Assembly: GCA_029850565.1 (NCBI GenBank)
Contig: JARCRR010000058.1
Span: 1-19,365 of the forward strand
Direction: 5' to 3'
Length of the DNA stretch: 19,365 nucleotides
Source: Gallionella sp.
Lineage (GTDB): Bacteria > Pseudomonadota > Gammaproteobacteria > Burkholderiales > Gallionellaceae
Under the pieces are notes generated by a model. That model was given only the letters and a program-made list of their open reading frames with translations. It was not told the origin of the DNA and did not search any database. Numbering within the stretch: the stretch's first letter is position 1; every line of letters starts with the position of its first letter. Position numbers and translations under genes: made by a program. Shown one piece after another: positions 1 to 8,520 of the stretch.

Positions 1-1026
1 GTGCAGTTGCTGAGTCTGGATGTTCAGAGGCTCTGTCTCATTTAAATACTCTTGTCCTTGCATGAAGGTGAGGCCGCTCCACAACGAGCCGGCAAGCATG
101 GTCACCGCGGCGAGTGCGATAAAGATGCGCCGCAGTTTCCACAGCAGGTAGTAGTGAGTGTGGTCTGAAGTCGCGTAATGCGCCGACGGCGGTTTCTTCG
201 CCATCAGATTGAGCAACAAGGGGGTGGTGTCGGAATCGGTGAATTGGTGTTTGCACTTGTGCTGTTTGGCGAACTCTTCGATGTCGATGTAGTTGAATAT
301 CAGGTCGGTGTCGTCAGAGAGTTTGCCTTGCATCTCCGCCATGTCGTTCGCATGACAGATGATGTGTACTTCGAGTGTCTGCCCGGGTGGCGGCAGGGAT
401 AGACTCTTAAGATATTGTTGCGTGCGCGGTGTTTCCGTAGAGACGACTTCGCTGAACGTATTGCTGCCGCTGATCGGGATCAGGCGGGAGAAATGCAGGC
501 GTTTGTTGTTGAAGTAGGTCTGGCGTAATCCGGCACTCTTCTCCCATGTCAGCAACAAGACGTGTTCGGCGGCAAGGTTCTTGAGCAGAGGGGTGCTGAT
601 GTTGGGAACCGAGTAGATGCCGACCAAGGGGATGCGGTGTGCCAATAGGGCATCCAGCCAAGGCGAAATGCGCTGGGGGTTGGTCAGTGCGGAGAAGAGG
701 AATTCGTCATCTCGTCTGCCTTCTTCCTGGCGTTTCAGTAGCGTGGCTTGATGGAATGGGGTGCTGCGATAGTACTGTTCGAATTTGCGCGCCAGCAGAA
801 CGCTGCGACTGGGGCCGATCAGGTGTGGCACGGTTTCCAGGTGGAAGTCTTCTTCGATGATGTCCACCAACAGGTAAGCCGGGTGGCGATGCCGCTCCAG
901 AAACCCGGAGAACTGTTCTCTGCCATCCGCATCATTGGAGAAGTGGTGCGCCTCGGCGAAATCCGAACCTTTCCAAACGAAAGCCTGGAACGACTCGGCG
1001 CTGAGGAAGAGTAGTGTGCGAGACAT
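1..1026 (-). CDS. Probable GspL/MshI-like actin-fold assembly protein of the MSHA-like locus (partial, runs off the left edge)
   Basis: An uninterrupted reading frame of 342 codons starts with ATG at 1026 and is still open at base 1. The start overlaps the stop of the GspF-like gene by one base, and an AAGGTGA ribosome binding site lies 8 bases upstream, so the two genes are almost certainly co-translated. Residues 1-295 are soluble, with alternating beta strands and helices. A run ending in 'GLRQTYFNNKRLHFSRL' (residues 166-182) resembles the strand-turn-strand seen in actin-like (ASKHA) domains of GspL, PilM and MshI proteins. One hydrophobic segment follows at about 300-323, preceded by basic residues, and the chain then continues. 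A cytoplasmic actin-like domain followed by one membrane span is the GspL/MshI layout, and the place in the operon fits. The family call is inferred from layout, context and weak motif resemblance; the coding call is strong. Confidence 0.75.
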   Translation of the reverse strand, partial: MSRTLLFLSAESFQAFVWKGSDFAEAHHFSNDADGREQFSGFLERHRHPAYLLVDIIEEDFHLETVPHLIGPSRSVLLARKFEQYYRSTPFHQATLLKRQEEGRRDDEFLFSALTNPQRISPWLDALLAHRIPLVGIYSVPNISTPLLKNLAAEHVLLLTWEKSAGLRQTYFNNKRLHFSRLIPISGSNTFSEVVSTETPRTQQYLKSLSLPPPGQTLEVHIICHANDMAEMQGKLSDDTDLIFNYIDIEEFAKQHKCKHQFTDSDTTPLLLNLMAKKPPSAHYATSDHTHYYLLWKLRRIFIALAAVTMLAGSLWSGLTFMQGQEYLNETEPLNIQTQQLH

Positions 1027-2228
1027 TAGAGTTTCACCTTGCCGATGATGTCGTAGATCGGCGAGAGCACGGACAACATCACCCATCCGAGCAATGCGCC
1101 GAGGATGATGGTCATCATCGGTTCGATCATCACTTGCACTTTCTTGATCGAGTCTTTCACATCGCGGTCATAGAAGTAACTGACATTGAGCAGGGCCTGA
1201 TCCAGCTGGCCGGTGGCTTCCCCCACTTTGAGCATGCGCACCACCAGCGGCGGGAAGATGCCGGTCTGTTGGAAGCTTTGTGTCAGGTTCTTGCCGGATT
1301 CGATCTCTTTCATCACGTTTTGCAGGCTTTGTGCGATGACTTGGTTATCCACCAGATCACGCGAATTGGCGATGCAATCCAGAATGGTGATGCCCGAACT
1401 GTACATCATGGCGAAGGTGTTGGCGAAGCGGGCCAGGATGATCTTGCGCAAGATAGGTCCGGTCGGCCAGATGTTCAATTTGAGATTGTCCACGTGGTAT
1501 TGCAGCTTGGGATTGAAGACCAATGCGCCTTTGTATGCGCCGAACAGCACCGGGGGGGCGAGCAGGATGACATACCAGTAGTTCACGAAGAAATCGGAGG
1601 TGGCGAGCAATATGCGTGTCTGGATGGGGATGTCTTGCCCCATGCCTTTGATGAAGCCGACCAGTTGCGGTACCAGATAGATCATCAGGAAGAAGGTGAT
1701 GGCCAAGACGATGGTGCCCACGAACAACGGATAGATCATCATGTTCTTGGTTTGCGATGCCATCTCGTCCTGCCACTTGAGCGATTCGGTCAGATGCTCG
1801 AACACATCGACCAGTCGACCGCTGTCTTCTCCGGCCTTGGTCAGATTGACCGTGATCTTGTCGAAAGCATTGGGATTCTCTGCCATCGCCTGCGATAGTT
1901 TTTTGCCGCTCTCGATGGATTCCACCATGCTGGCGATGATCTCGCGGAAGGTGGCTTCTTCCATGGTGTCTCGCAGGTCGCCGAGGCACTCCAGGAGCGG
2001 CACACCGGCGCGGCTGAGTTGGCCCAGATTGAAGAAGAAGGTGATGAGGTCGACACGTTTGATCTTGCTGGCACCGAAGGAGGCTTTGCTTTCCTCTTCC
2101 TTGCCGCTGATGAGATCGAGTCCGCCACGCTTCAGGCGCATTTCCAGATCGATCAGATTGGCGGCATCCTGCAAGCCTTTCACCGACTTGCCGTTGCTAT
2201 CGATCGCTTTGTAGGAATACAGCGCCAT
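1026..2228 (-). CDS. mshG: GspF/PilC/MshG-family inner-membrane platform protein
   Basis: This 400-residue polytopic protein should form the inner-membrane platform on which the assembly ATPase acts to drive pilus or pseudopilus growth. It begins with the usual 'ALYSYKAIDSNGKSVKG' segment. It carries two T2SSF domains (about 65-190 and 265-393), each with the repeated glycine-acidic signature (GEDSGRL at 133-139 and GEATGQL at 336-342). Hydrophobic spans are visible at about 166-190, 217-236 and 370-392. The length is normal for the family. The ATG is preceded by AGGGA at a good distance and lies 9 bp after the ATPase gene. Sequence alone does not separate MshG from GspF; the MshM-MshL-MshN-MshE neighbours favour MshG. 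Confidence 0.93.
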   Translation of the reverse strand: MALYSYKAIDSNGKSVKGLQDAANLIDLEMRLKRGGLDLISGKEEESKASFGASKIKRVDLITFFFNLGQLSRAGVPLLECLGDLRDTMEEATFREIIASMVESIESGKKLSQAMAENPNAFDKITVNLTKAGEDSGRLVDVFEHLTESLKWQDEMASQTKNMMIYPLFVGTIVLAITFFLMIYLVPQLVGFIKGMGQDIPIQTRILLATSDFFVNYWYVILLAPPVLFGAYKGALVFNPKLQYHVDNLKLNIWPTGPILRKIILARFANTFAMMYSSGITILDCIANSRDLVDNQVIAQSLQNVMKEIESGKNLTQSFQQTGIFPPLVVRMLKVGEATGQLDQALLNVSYFYDRDVKDSIKKVQVMIEPMMTIILGALLGWVMLSVLSPIYDIIGKVKL

Positions 2229-2237
2229 GTCGATTCC

Positions 2238-3944
2238 CTAGCGACGGTCGGTCAAATCAACCACACGCGAGACTTCGGCGATGGAGGTCGCACCTTGCAG
2301 GATTCTGCGGATGCCGTCTTGCGCTAACGGGCGGAAGCCGGCTTCCAGCGCGGCTTGTTTGATGTCACGGATGCTGGCGCGACGTGCGACGAGGTCGTCG
2401 ATGTCGGAATCCATCTTGAGTATCTCCATGATGGCTTGCCGCCCGCTGTAGCCCTGATGGTGACAATGCTCGCAACCGGCGGCGCGATACAGGGTCGCTT
2501 CTTCGTTGTGGGCCAGCCCGAGCAGTTTGCGTTCGGAAGCATCGGGTTGGTACGGGTATTTGCAATGTTTGCACAGGATGCGGATCAATCGTTGCGCCAC
2601 GATGCCGATGATGTTCCCTGCCAGGATGTCCGGCAGGATTCCGATGTCGAGCAGGCGTGGAATGGCGCCCACAGCAGAGTTGGTGTGCAGGGTCGAATAG
2701 ACCTGGTGGCCGGTCATGGCGGCACGGAAAGCCATCTCGGCGGTCGGGTGGTCGCGTATCTCACCCACCAGGATGATGTCCGGGTCTTGCCGCATCAACG
2801 AGCGGATACCGCTGGCGAAATCGAGTTTGGCGGCTTCATTCACGGAGCTTTGGCGGATCAGCGGTATGGGGTATTCCACCGGGTCTTCCAGGGTCATGAT
2901 GTTGACCGACTCGGTGTTCACGTGATTCAAGATGGAATACAGCGTGGTCGTTTTACCGCTACCCGTCGGGCCGGTCACCAGCACGATGCCTTCAGGTTTG
3001 GAGATGATGGACAGCAAGATATTTTGCGCGGTGTCATCAAGTCCGATCTGATTGATCGGAACGATGCCCTTCTGCCGATCCAGGATACGCAGTACCAGAT
3101 TCTCGCCATAGGTGGTCGGATGTGAGGCGACGCGGAAATCGATAGGGCGACCGGATAGACGCAAGGAGATGCGCCCGTCTTGCGGTGCGCGCGTCTCGGC
3201 GATGTTCATGCCGCTCATCACCTTCATGCGCACCACCATGGCCGGCCAGAAGCTCTTGTGCAAGCTGCGCACTTGGCGCAACACGCCATCTACGCGGTAA
3301 CGGATGCGCAGGAAGCTGTTTTCCGGTTCGAAGTGGATGTCGGATGCGTTCTGCTGTACTGCTTCGGTGAGCAAGGCATCGATCAATCGCACCACGGGCT
3401 GGCTGAATTCGTTGACACCTTGTTGCAGTCCCTGATGCTCGAGCTCACCCGGCTCGATCTCGTGCAGGATGCCGTCGATGGATAGCTCAAAACCGTAGTA
3501 CTGGTCGATTGAGCGCAGGATGTCTGATTCGCTGGCGAGCAGGGTGATCAGGCGATATTCGTCGCGCAACAGGGCGCGCACTTGGTCGAGCGCGATGATG
3601 TTGTCGGGGTCGGCGATCGCGAGCGTGAGGTTCTTGTTCGCCAGATCGACCGATAGCGGTACCAGCAGATAGCGCCGCGCCACTTCTTTGGGGATCATCG
3701 TGACCGCTACGGAGTCGACAACCACACTGGCCAGGTCGACGCTCTCTTGCCCTAGATTCTCCGAGAGTACGTCGCGGATGGTGGCTTCGGATAAGAAGCC
3801 GAGACGCACGAGCAATCGCCCCAATGGCTGGGGCGATTTGGTCTGTTCCTGCGTGGCGATGCGCAACTGGTCTTCGCTGATGACACCCTTAGCGATGAGC
3901 AATTGTCCGATGGGCTGCTGGATCTGTTGTTGCGGAACTGCCAT
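2238..3944 (-). CDS. mshE: GspE/PilB/MshE-family assembly ATPase
   Basis: This 568-residue hexameric-type ATPase should power pilus (or pseudopilus) assembly at the cytoplasmic face, working with the GspF-like protein. The N-terminus carries two 24-residue MshEN repeats (residues 11-34 and 40-63) separated by five residues, the arrangement that binds cyclic di-GMP in MshE. Both repeats begin with Pro where the consensus has Arg. The catalytic part is complete: Walker A GPTGSGKTT at 325-333, Asp box TLEDPVEY at 351-358, Walker B DPDIILVGEIRD at 387-398 and His box TGHQVYSTLHT at 411-421. Two CxxC pairs (C458/C461 and C491/C494) make the tetracysteine zinc site typical of GspE. A strong AAGGA site sits in the 8-bp gap after the TPR gene and supports the start. 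MshE is preferred over GspE because of the neighbouring genes. Confidence 0.94.
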   Translation of the reverse strand: MAVPQQQIQQPIGQLLIAKGVISEDQLRIATQEQTKSPQPLGRLLVRLGFLSEATIRDVLSENLGQESVDLASVVVDSVAVTMIPKEVARRYLLVPLSVDLANKNLTLAIADPDNIIALDQVRALLRDEYRLITLLASESDILRSIDQYYGFELSIDGILHEIEPGELEHQGLQQGVNEFSQPVVRLIDALLTEAVQQNASDIHFEPENSFLRIRYRVDGVLRQVRSLHKSFWPAMVVRMKVMSGMNIAETRAPQDGRISLRLSGRPIDFRVASHPTTYGENLVLRILDRQKGIVPINQIGLDDTAQNILLSIISKPEGIVLVTGPTGSGKTTTLYSILNHVNTESVNIMTLEDPVEYPIPLIRQSSVNEAAKLDFASGIRSLMRQDPDIILVGEIRDHPTAEMAFRAAMTGHQVYSTLHTNSAVGAIPRLLDIGILPDILAGNIIGIVAQRLIRILCKHCKYPYQPDASERKLLGLAHNEEATLYRAAGCEHCHHQGYSGRQAIMEILKMDSDIDDLVARRASIRDIKQAALEAGFRPLAQDGIRRILQGATSIAEVSRVVDLTDRR

Positions 3945-3952
3945 CGTCGTCC

Positions 3953-5089
3953 TTAGTGAGAAGGGCTCAGTTCATTCAGGCGTTGCTGTGCTTGGGCGTG
4001 GTCGAATCCGGCATTGTTGGCGGGGTCGAGTTGCAATGCTTGTTGGTAATACTGTGCTGCAAGTTTGCTTTGCCCCAAGTGATCGAGACTGACGGCCAGA
4101 TTGTAGGTGAACTGTGCATTGGAAGGCTCCAACATGTGCGCATTGAAATACGCCTGTTGCGCATCTGCCCAGCGCGACTGTTCCGCATACACATTACCTA
4201 GCGCATAGTTCAGCGCACCCGAACGCGGCTGCTCGGACAACATCTGTTTGAGCTGACTTTCGGTATCGACACCATTGCCAGCGCTGTAGGCGGCCATTGC
4301 GCCCAGTGCGACAGGATCGCGCGGATCAAGTAACAACATTTGGCGATAATAATGTTGTGCTGTTTGATCCTGTCCCTGCTGTTGTGCGATTGCACCTAAA
4401 CCCAACAGCGCATCACGGTTGCGTTCATCACTCTTTAGAACTTCCCGATATCCCTGCGATGCAGTCGCGTAGTCGCCGCGTTGATAAGCCTGATAGGCAT
4501 TGAGTAACGCCGGGGTGATCGTGTCGGTGGCTTGCTGGCGCTGGATCGACATGCCCACAGGGGGCTTTTTGGGACGGGGCTTGGAATTCGATCTGGATTT
4601 GGGTTTCGCCACCGTATAGTTCAGGGCAGGCGCTTTCTCGACTGCTTGAGCTACAGGTTCTGGAGCCGCTGCTGCCGGTTGCGGCGCGGGGGTGACGACA
4701 GGTGCAAGGGTGGCGACCAGGGGCGGGGGCGCAGGCGTTAAAATCGGAGTGGGATGAGGCGGTTCGATCGGGCGCTGAACTATCTTGGGAGCAGGCGGAT
4801 TGAGTTCTCTCCAAACGTAAAAGCCGTAGATGCTGCCGATGATCGAACAAATGATAAGCGTGGTCGGGATCAGCCCTAGCGTCCAGCGAAAACGCGGTGC
4901 TTCTTTTTTCTTCTTGGCGGCGAACAAAGTCTGACCGGCGGTTCGCGAGGCATTCGCACTGCCTGATCCTGCGGCTGCGGTTTCCGCCTTGGCTTTCGCT
5001 GGCGGCGCGTCTTCCAGCGACATATGCGAGAGTCCTGTACTCTGCGATTGGTCGCCAGACTTTTTCATCGCGTCAAGAAGTAGACTCAT
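3953..5089 (-). CDS. mshN: MshN-like membrane-anchored TPR protein
   Basis: The protein has 378 residues. A short cytoplasmic N-terminus (MSLLLDAMKKS...) with a basic KKKK patch near residue 60 leads into one membrane span at about 70-92. A long Pro/Ala-rich linker (about 97-180) follows, then periplasmic tetratricopeptide repeats from about 190 to the end, with typical 'YQRGDYATASQGYREVLK' and 'YYQQALQLDP' units. This is the layout of MshN, a bitopic TPR protein of MSHA-type loci presumed to support secretin or pilus assembly in the periplasm. The ATG overlaps the secretin stop as ATGA and has AAGG 8 bases upstream, so translational coupling is likely. The protein itself contains no catalytic motif. 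The name rests on architecture and gene order. Confidence 0.85.
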   Translation of the reverse strand: MSLLLDAMKKSGDQSQSTGLSHMSLEDAPPAKAKAETAAAGSGSANASRTAGQTLFAAKKKKEAPRFRWTLGLIPTTLIICSIIGSIYGFYVWRELNPPAPKIVQRPIEPPHPTPILTPAPPPLVATLAPVVTPAPQPAAAAPEPVAQAVEKAPALNYTVAKPKSRSNSKPRPKKPPVGMSIQRQQATDTITPALLNAYQAYQRGDYATASQGYREVLKSDERNRDALLGLGAIAQQQGQDQTAQHYYRQMLLLDPRDPVALGAMAAYSAGNGVDTESQLKQMLSEQPRSGALNYALGNVYAEQSRWADAQQAYFNAHMLEPSNAQFTYNLAVSLDHLGQSKLAAQYYQQALQLDPANNAGFDHAQAQQRLNELSPSH

Positions 5090-6894
5090 CGGGTAGCCTT
5101 CTCTGCTTCCGATTTCAAGTAGTTCTCGTCGGGCAGGCTGGTGCGGAAAGCACTGTAATCACCGTTGATGCTGGCATCCTTGATGACGATCGGGCGCAGG
5201 AAAATCACCAACTCGGTCTTGGTTTTCGATTCGTTGCGATTCTTGAATATATTCCCGGCTGTGGGGATTTCGTCCAGCAGGGGTATGCCGTCACTCAGGT
5301 TGTTGATCTCGTCCTGCATCAGGCCGCCCAATACAGCTATCTGCCCACTGTTGACGCGAATGATGGATTCCATTTCGCGAGTGCGAATCTCCGGGACTTT
5401 GTTCACTACAGCACCCAGCGCAGGATTCGGATCGGTTACGTAACCAATGATGCGAGTGATCGTTGGGCGTACATTGATGGTTACGTAGTCTGAGTCATTG
5501 ATCTCCGGTGTGACATTCATGGTGAAACCAACGGATACCGGGACGGGGGTGGTTGTATAAGTAGCTTGGGTGATCGTAGTGCCAGTGGTGGAACCGGGTG
5601 TGACGGTCACGGTGAAGTAAACTTTGTTATCGACCACCTTGAGCGTTGCTGTTTGATTATTCATCACGCTCAGTTTTGGGCTGGAAAGAACTTTTACATC
5701 GCCGAACGAATCAAGTAGTGAAACGCTGGCGGCCAGATTTCCCAGTTTACTGGTTGGATCGGCGTAACTGAGCAGGAGCATTTGGCCGGTATTGGACGAT
5801 GCCAGACCCGCGGTTCCTGCTTGGGAGATATTAAAGCCCTTGGCACCTGTACGCAGGCTGGACCAATCGATACCCTGCTGATAATTGCTGTTGAGAGAAA
5901 CCTCTGCGATGGTCGCTTCTATCATGACTTGGCGCCGGGCCGTGTTCATTACTTTGTCGATGAACTCTTGAATCTTCGCATGCTGACGACCTGTGGCTCG
6001 AACGATTAGAACCCCAGTTTCTTTATTGGCGTTGATGTTGACAGCGGGTTCAAATTTCCCTATTTGCATCACAGAAGTTCCTGAACCGCGAACATCTTGG
6101 TCACCTGAGCCTGAAGCACCGCTATTGGCGCGATTCTCGGAAGCCTGGTTACCGGGGCTGAACTTTGAGACAGCGCCGCTATTGATGGATGCATTGCCCA
6201 TTCCTCGAGCGGAAGCCTGATTCGCAGTTTGCAGTTCAACTCTTTCGTTGTAACGGATTCTGTCTTCATCAGTGAGGATGGCTTTCACGTTGTCAACGAG
6301 ACTGTCCATCAGGTTATTCTTGGTTTCACTCGTAACAGAGGTTGATGCTGTATTTCCTCCGGCCCCACCTGTGGCGCCGCCAATTTGACTGGAAGTGAAC
6401 ACCGAGCTTTTTACCGTACGCGACATGTTGATGAAATCGATCTTGTACGTTTTCATGAATGGCTTGTCGGGCATCACCATCAGATTGCCACTAGCGTCGA
6501 ACTCATAGCGGATGTCGGATTGTTTGGCGATGCGCTCAAGAATCTGCGGCAATGTCTGGTTGATTGCATTCAGCGTGATGCTTTGCTGCATCTCGGGGGA
6601 TTCGCCATTCTTGATGTCGATATTGATTTTGGTATCGCGTGCCAACTCAAACAGCGCATCTTTGATGGACACGCCATTGCTAAAGATGACACTGTAGGTT
6701 TCGATCTTTTTTGCGGGGGCGGGCGGGGGTAAGACTATTGCATTCTTGCTGGTTTGAGGGATGGTTCCGCTGCTTTGCTTGGCGGCTTCAGGCGTTTGTT
6801 GGATGTGCTTGTCGGACGGCTTGATCGCTTTCGTGCCGCAGGCTGCGAGTAGGACACATGCTGAACACCCTATTACTGCGTGACTTAACCTCAT
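5086..6894 (-). CDS. mshL: MshL-like lipoprotein secretin (outer-membrane pore)
   Basis: This 602-residue secretin should form the outer-membrane channel through which the pilus or substrate passes. From the ATG at 6894 the N-terminus is a lipoprotein signal ending in the lipobox LAAC (C19), preceded by an AAGGGG ribosome site 8 bases upstream. A longer version from GTG at 6957 adds 21 residues that would bury the signal, so it was not chosen. A secretin/TonB short N-terminal (STN) domain lies at about 66-139 and a Ser/Gly/Asn-rich loop at about 225-275. The C-terminal secretin domain runs from about 320 to 580, with 'MIEATIAEVSLNSNYQQGID' at its start and the hallmark 'VLGGLMQDEINNLSDGIPLL' near its end. 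Length and layout match MshL better than PilQ or GspD, which carry more N-domains. Confidence 0.92.
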   Translation of the reverse strand: MRLSHAVIGCSACVLLAACGTKAIKPSDKHIQQTPEAAKQSSGTIPQTSKNAIVLPPPAPAKKIETYSVIFSNGVSIKDALFELARDTKINIDIKNGESPEMQQSITLNAINQTLPQILERIAKQSDIRYEFDASGNLMVMPDKPFMKTYKIDFINMSRTVKSSVFTSSQIGGATGGAGGNTASTSVTSETKNNLMDSLVDNVKAILTDEDRIRYNERVELQTANQASARGMGNASINSGAVSKFSPGNQASENRANSGASGSGDQDVRGSGTSVMQIGKFEPAVNINANKETGVLIVRATGRQHAKIQEFIDKVMNTARRQVMIEATIAEVSLNSNYQQGIDWSSLRTGAKGFNISQAGTAGLASSNTGQMLLLSYADPTSKLGNLAASVSLLDSFGDVKVLSSPKLSVMNNQTATLKVVDNKVYFTVTVTPGSTTGTTITQATYTTTPVPVSVGFTMNVTPEINDSDYVTINVRPTITRIIGYVTDPNPALGAVVNKVPEIRTREMESIIRVNSGQIAVLGGLMQDEINNLSDGIPLLDEIPTAGNIFKNRNESKTKTELVIFLRPIVIKDASINGDYSAFRTSLPDENYLKSEAEKATR

Positions 6895-6972
6895 TCCTTT
6901 TCCCCTTATAGGCCTTTGGCGCAAGGTAACACTAAATGGCTGACTCAGGCAATACACTATCTGGGCGATATG

Positions 6973-6988
6973 TTTATGGTTTCATAAA
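6973..6988 (-). other. Small AT-rich hairpin between the MshM-like and MshL-like genes
   Basis: A perfect 6-bp inverted repeat (TTTATG/CATAAA, four-base loop) lies directly after the stop of the MshM-like ATPase gene. It is in the 95-bp gap that precedes the secretin start, the longest gap inside this operon. It is too weak and AT-rich to be a confident terminator and could equally be chance or a processing signal. Confidence 0.25.
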
Positions 6989-6989
6989 G

Positions 6990-8510
6990 TTAAGGGAAAT
7001 TCTGCGAGTTATCTAGCAAGTGCAAAGTCGGGGCGAACGCCTCTCGATAACGTTGCGGCAATTCGGCGATTCCGGCACGGGCCGCATCACTGTTTGCATA
7101 GACGCCATACACGACCCGATAAGCTGAACGGCCATTGAGTTTGATGGGGAACACAAATATCTCATCCAACTTCCCAAGTTTCTTGGCCCGATTGAGGAAT
7201 CCCTCCATGCGATCCGGCTGAGCATTTTCGGTGTAGAACAACTGGATGCTCGCACTCCCCTTGGAGGTCGAACTCAACATGGCACGCGTCGCATCCAAGC
7301 GTTGTTGCAGCAGGCTTCCTGGTGGGATGGTTGGCTTATGGGCGGTGGCCGGAGATTTGATGGATAAGCTGTTGCTCGCTTGCTGGGTATTCTCTGTGTG
7401 AGGCGCGGGGGTGGATGCGACCACGCTTGCTGCTACCGTTGCCGACACGGCAACGCTTGTCGTTGTGCCGGTGCTGGAGGGAGCGGACGCGGCAGCGGCT
7501 GTGACGGGCGTTGTTGTCGGATTGGCAGTTGCGGCGACGACCTCGGGAGCATGGGTGAGATTGGCGACGGGTGTGTTTTTGAGGGCATTCGATGGGTCTT
7601 GACTTTGATGGCCGATGAACCATCCCGAGCCTGCCAGGATCGCAGCAAACAAAGCCAACCCGCCGACCATGGTCACCTTTTTTCGAATGCTCCAGCGGTG
7701 CATGGGCGTCATCTCGCTATCGCGGATGGCGGCTTGGACATGATGTTCTTGTATGGTGTGGGTGTTTTCGACAAAGGCGGCGAGTAGCGATTTGTCCGCA
7801 AGGATGTTCACCCGTCTCATCAGGCCATGCGATGCTTTGCCGATCAATTTCTCGGCGGTGGGTGAGAAGTTGTCAGGCCCTTTGTATCCGGCTGCGCGCA
7901 TGCGGAACATCAGGTAGGTATGGATGACCTTTTGTGACAAGGGCAGGATGGTGAAGTGGTGGACGATACGATCTTTCAATTGGCGCATATTGCTTTGCGC
8001 CAATTTCTCGTCCAGTTCGGGTTGGCCGAAAAGAACGATCTGTAGCAGCTTGTGTTTGCCTACTTGAAGGTTGTAAAGCAAACGCAATTCTTCGAGTGTT
8101 TCCAACGGCATCGCGTGCGCTTCGTCTACCAGTACGACGCAGCGTTCGCCGCGCGCATATTTCGCCTCGAGATCGTTTTGCAGGTTCTGCAGGATCACAT
8201 TGACGCGTTGGCCTTCCAAATCAAGCCCGAGACGGTCTGCGATGGCATAAAGCAATTCGTCGCGAGACAAGCTTGGATTGGAAAGGTAGATGGCTTTGAT
8301 GTTGGTGGGCAACTTGTCCAGCAACATGCGGCACAGCATGGTCTTGCCGCTACCCACCTCGCCACTGATCTTGACGATGCCTTCACCGTCGGTGATCGCA
8401 TAGACCAGAGCGTCGAGAATCTCGCCGCGATTTGCACCCGAGAAGAAAAAATCAGTGACAGGTGTGATTTTGAACGGCGGTTCGTTAAGGCCAAAGTGCT
8501 CTAGGTACAT
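6990..8510 (-). CDS. mshM: MshM/ExeA-like AAA ATPase with C-terminal SPOR-like domain
   Basis: The 506-residue protein starts with 'MYLEHFGLNEPPFKITP', typical of the ExeA/GspA/MshM group, which helps secretin assembly through the cell wall. The AAA domain covers about residues 1-265, with Walker A GEVGSGKT at 50-57 and Walker B VVLVDEAHA at about 125-132. One membrane span lies at about 281-300, followed by a low-complexity Ala/Thr/Ser/Pro linker (about 310-395). The last ~90 residues contain alternating short strands and helices ('SIQLFYTENAQPDRMEGFL', 'GRSAYRVVYGVYANSDAARA') like a SPOR peptidoglycan-binding domain. MshM of Vibrio is shorter and, as far as I recall, lacks this region. The start has AAGGGG upstream and lies 10 bp after the regulator gene. 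SPOR assignment is by pattern and is less certain than the ATPase call. Confidence 0.9.
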   Translation of the reverse strand: MYLEHFGLNEPPFKITPVTDFFFSGANRGEILDALVYAITDGEGIVKISGEVGSGKTMLCRMLLDKLPTNIKAIYLSNPSLSRDELLYAIADRLGLDLEGQRVNVILQNLQNDLEAKYARGERCVVLVDEAHAMPLETLEELRLLYNLQVGKHKLLQIVLFGQPELDEKLAQSNMRQLKDRIVHHFTILPLSQKVIHTYLMFRMRAAGYKGPDNFSPTAEKLIGKASHGLMRRVNILADKSLLAAFVENTHTIQEHHVQAAIRDSEMTPMHRWSIRKKVTMVGGLALFAAILAGSGWFIGHQSQDPSNALKNTPVANLTHAPEVVAATANPTTTPVTAAAASAPSSTGTTTSVAVSATVAASVVASTPAPHTENTQQASNSLSIKSPATAHKPTIPPGSLLQQRLDATRAMLSSTSKGSASIQLFYTENAQPDRMEGFLNRAKKLGKLDEIFVFPIKLNGRSAYRVVYGVYANSDAARAGIAELPQRYREAFAPTLHLLDNSQNFP

Positions 8511-8520
8511 CCGTTTCCCC

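Noticed and set aside
1014..1898. Plus-strand 294-codon open frame opposite the GspF-like gene
   Set aside because: The product is His/Asp/Gln/Glu-rich without any domain and lies fully antisense to a well-conserved gene; it arises from that gene's codon usage.
6895..6989. Possible sigma-54 or sigma-70 promoter in the gap before the secretin gene
   Set aside because: No GG-N10-GC pair on the minus strand and no hexamer pair with both halves acceptable; a TATAAG at the ribosome site would leave no leader.
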